The notes beneath the pieces are model-generated. The model ran no database searches. It was not told the origin of the DNA and worked only from the letters and a program-made list of their open reading frames with translations. Shown here in pieces: positions 8,276 through 9,564 of a stretch of 9,564 nt of DNA (position 1 is its first letter; every line of letters begins with the position of its first letter). The translations under genes were made by a program, and so were the position numbers. The stretch comes from Paracoccus sp. (in: a-proteobacteria) (GTDB lineage Bacteria; Pseudomonadota; Alphaproteobacteria; Rhodobacterales; Rhodobacteraceae): the NCBI GenBank assembly GCA_031178645.1, contig JAPSIP010000042.1, forward strand, positions 1 to 9,564, in the 5' to 3' direction.

Positions 8276-8303
8276 GCCCGCAGCTAGGGGAAAGGGACAG
8301 GTT

Positions 8304-9332
8304 TTGACAAGCGTCACGATCATCGGCGGCGGCATCTTCGGCCTGACCTGCGCGTGGGAGATGACCCGCCGCGGCGCCCGCGTCCGCCTGATCGAGGCGC
8401 AGCGGATCGGCGCCGGATCATCCGGCGGCCATGTCGGCGCGCTTGCCCCCCATGCGCCGGAAAACTGGAATCCCAAGAAAGCCTTCCAGCTGGACAGCCT
8501 GCTGATGGCCCCGCACTTCTGGGCGGGAGTCGAGGAAGCCGCAGGTCTGCCCGCCGGCTATGCCCGCACCGGCCGCTTGCAACCCGTGGCCGATGCCGCC
8601 GCCGCAGACCGCCTGTCTGACCGCATCGCCGCCGCCAGGGAACGCTGGCCCGAAGCCTGCGCGATGCGCCTGATCGACGCCCCGGACAGCAGCCTCGTGC
8701 CCGACAGCCCTTCGAGGCTTTGGCTGTTCGACGGGCTGACCGCGCGCCTCTCGCCCCGCGCCGCCGGTGCCGCCCTTGCCCAAGCCATCCGCAACAGGGG
8801 CGGAGAGATCGCCGAGGGTCAGGCCCTCGGTGATCCCGCAGGCCCGGTCCTCTGGGCGACAGGCACGCCGGGGCTTGCGGATCTGTCGCGCGATCTGGGA
8901 CGCCCTATCGGAAAGGGCGTCAAGGGCCAGTCGGCGCTGCTGCGATACCCCGCGCCCGACGCGCCGCAAATCTTCGCCGAGGCGCTTCATATCGTGCCAC
9001 ATGCCGACGGAACGGTGGCTATCGGCTCGACCTCGGAAAACGACTACGACCATCTCGACCCGGACGACCAGATCGACGGGCTGATCGCCAAGGCACGCGT
9101 GATCTGCCCTCAACTGCGGGACGCCCTGGTGATCGACCGCTGGGCAGGCGCCCGCCCCCGCGCGCGCAGCCGCGCCCCGATCCTAGGACCCTGGCCCGGC
9201 CGCCCCGACCATTTCGTCGCCAATGGCGGCTTCAAGATCGGCTTCGGCATGGCGCCCAAGATCGCGCAGGTCATGGCCGACCTGATCCTGGACGGCCACG
9301 ACGCCATTCCGGATGACTTCCGCCTAACCTGA
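8304..9332 (+). CDS. FAD-dependent oxidoreductase (DAO family), candidate MnmC oxidoreductase half
   Basis: A 342-residue flavoprotein of the D-amino-acid-oxidase family. The Rossmann motif VTIIGGGIFG (4-13) opens it, with the ribose-binding Glu31 at the end of the second strand (VRLIEA). GAGSSGGHVGALAPH (36-50) resembles the GASGNRQGALYP stretch of the MnmC FAD domain, and the C-terminal ARSRAPILGPW plus NGGFKIGFGMAPKIA (307-321) closes the flavin site. In MnmC this domain converts cmnm5U to nm5U, the substrate of the methyltransferase half. Its position back to back with mnmD favours that role, but glycine-oxidase-like or other amine oxidation is possible. The start is uncertain: TTG 8304, after an AAAGGGACAGG region, places the Rossmann motif normally; in-frame ATG 8274 would add ten residues and overlap the mnmD start codon. 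Confidence 0.85.
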   Translation: MTSVTIIGGGIFGLTCAWEMTRRGARVRLIEAQRIGAGSSGGHVGALAPHAPENWNPKKAFQLDSLLMAPHFWAGVEEAAGLPAGYARTGRLQPVADAAAADRLSDRIAAARERWPEACAMRLIDAPDSSLVPDSPSRLWLFDGLTARLSPRAAGAALAQAIRNRGGEIAEGQALGDPAGPVLWATGTPGLADLSRDLGRPIGKGVKGQSALLRYPAPDAPQIFAEALHIVPHADGTVAIGSTSENDYDHLDPDDQIDGLIAKARVICPQLRDALVIDRWAGARPRARSRAPILGPWPGRPDHFVANGGFKIGFGMAPKIAQVMADLILDGHDAIPDDFRLT

Positions 9333-9392
9333 TTTCACTTTGGCTCAAATATCCGCGGGCTTCCGAGCGCCCGGAAAAAGGTCCAGTGGGCA

Positions 9393-9437
9393 CGACATCC
9401 GGCTGCGTCGGGTCGAAATCGACGCAGCCGGATGTCG
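9393..9437. repeat. Perfect 18-bp inverted repeat (stem-loop), 9-base loop
   Basis: The left arm 9393-9410 reads CGACATCCGGCTGCGTCG and the right arm 9420-9437 is its exact reverse complement, with loop GGTCGAAAT. A second nested pairing, GTCGA-AA-TCGAC, is possible around the loop. The stem is far longer than needed for a terminator, and no T-run follows on either strand (GAAAAACCC on plus; TGCCCACTGG on minus). It lies 60 bases after the FAD gene stop and just before the truncated aldolase sequence. It may be a transcription barrier, a recombination or element-end relic, or a fold-back artefact. Confidence 0.9.
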
Positions 9438-9445
9438 GAAAAACC

Positions 9446-9564
9446 CTTGCGGGCCTACCCGAGGCGATCGCCACCTATCGCGCCGACTACGCAGCCTATT
9501 ACGAGCGCTGCAAGCGCGCCGACAGCCCGGCCATGCGCGATCCGAATGCGGTCGTCTATCTGGT
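9446..9564 (+). pseudogene. Internal fragment of a bifunctional rhamnulose-1-phosphate aldolase / short-chain dehydrogenase, 5' end missing, open at the right edge
   Basis: The frame reads LPEAIATYRADYAAYYERC, then SPAMRDPNAVVYLV up to the window edge. I recognise this as the linker segment between the class II aldolase domain and the short-chain dehydrogenase domain of the roughly 700-residue bifunctional L-rhamnose enzyme found in rhizobia and Rhodobacteraceae, normally around residue 300. The aldolase domain that should precede it is absent: upstream are only the inverted repeat and the FAD gene. The frame is open backwards, and a GTG at 9386 with AAGG upstream could act as start, but it would translate through the stem-loop and yield non-homologous residues. 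A 5'-deleted remnant is the simplest reading; a short functional SDR protein cannot be excluded without the sequence beyond 9564. Confidence 0.6.

Noticed and set aside
8276..8476. N-terminal extension of mnmD to 8476
   Set aside because: It would overlap the start of the FAD gene including its Rossmann motif and adds residues not found in MnmD proteins; ATG 8275 gives the normal length.
9353..9380. Small hairpin CGGGC / GCCCG followed by an A-run after the FAD gene
   Set aside because: The stem is only five pairs and is followed by A, not T, on the transcribed strand, so I do not call it a terminator.

Overview
This is a GC-rich, gene-dense bacterial chromosomal window. The organism is probably an alphaproteobacterium of the Paracoccus/Rhodobacter type. 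That placement is an inference from codon use, from the form of the RimO, GabT and MnmD-like proteins, and from a fragment of the bifunctional aldolase/dehydrogenase that I know from rhizobia and Rhodobacteraceae. There is no rRNA, tRNA, CRISPR array, integrase or complete insertion sequence.

Left part (1-1208): the 5' end of rimO leaves the window on the minus strand. Divergent from it on the plus strand are a possible 31-residue membrane or signal-like peptide (282-377) and an exported ClpP-fold serine-protease-like protein (456-1208). The reading frame of the latter runs 288 bases into the opposing permease gene.

Centre left (921-4403, minus): four genes form a tightly packed operon. Read in transcription order they are a flavodoxin-fold NAD(P)H-dependent FMN/quinone reductase, an MFS exporter, a YadG-type ABC ATPase and a YadH-type ABC-2 permease. 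Neighbouring genes overlap by 1, 4 and 4 bases (TGATG, ATGA, ATGA). The set looks like an efflux and detoxification unit, but its substrate cannot be read from sequence.

Centre (4404-6336, minus): a clear gabT (4-aminobutyrate aminotransferase) is followed after 6 bases by an unusual small exported cysteine-containing protein that starts with TTG. This gene and the 193 bases after it are markedly less GC-rich than the rest of the window.

Centre right (6457-7607, plus): a META-domain lipoprotein and a rhomboid intramembrane protease form a two-gene unit, divergent from gabT.

Right part (7604-9332): an MnmD-type tRNA methyltransferase (minus) converges with the rhomboid gene through a shared CTAG stop and lies back to back with an FAD-dependent oxidoreductase (plus). 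Together the two resemble the two halves of the bifunctional tRNA-wobble enzyme MnmC, split into divergent genes.

Right end (9333-9564): a perfect 18-bp inverted repeat with a 9-base loop is followed directly by coding sequence for the middle of a rhamnulose-1-phosphate aldolase/short-chain dehydrogenase. The N-terminal part of that gene is absent. This looks like a rearrangement junction or gene remnant and is the most anomalous spot in the window.
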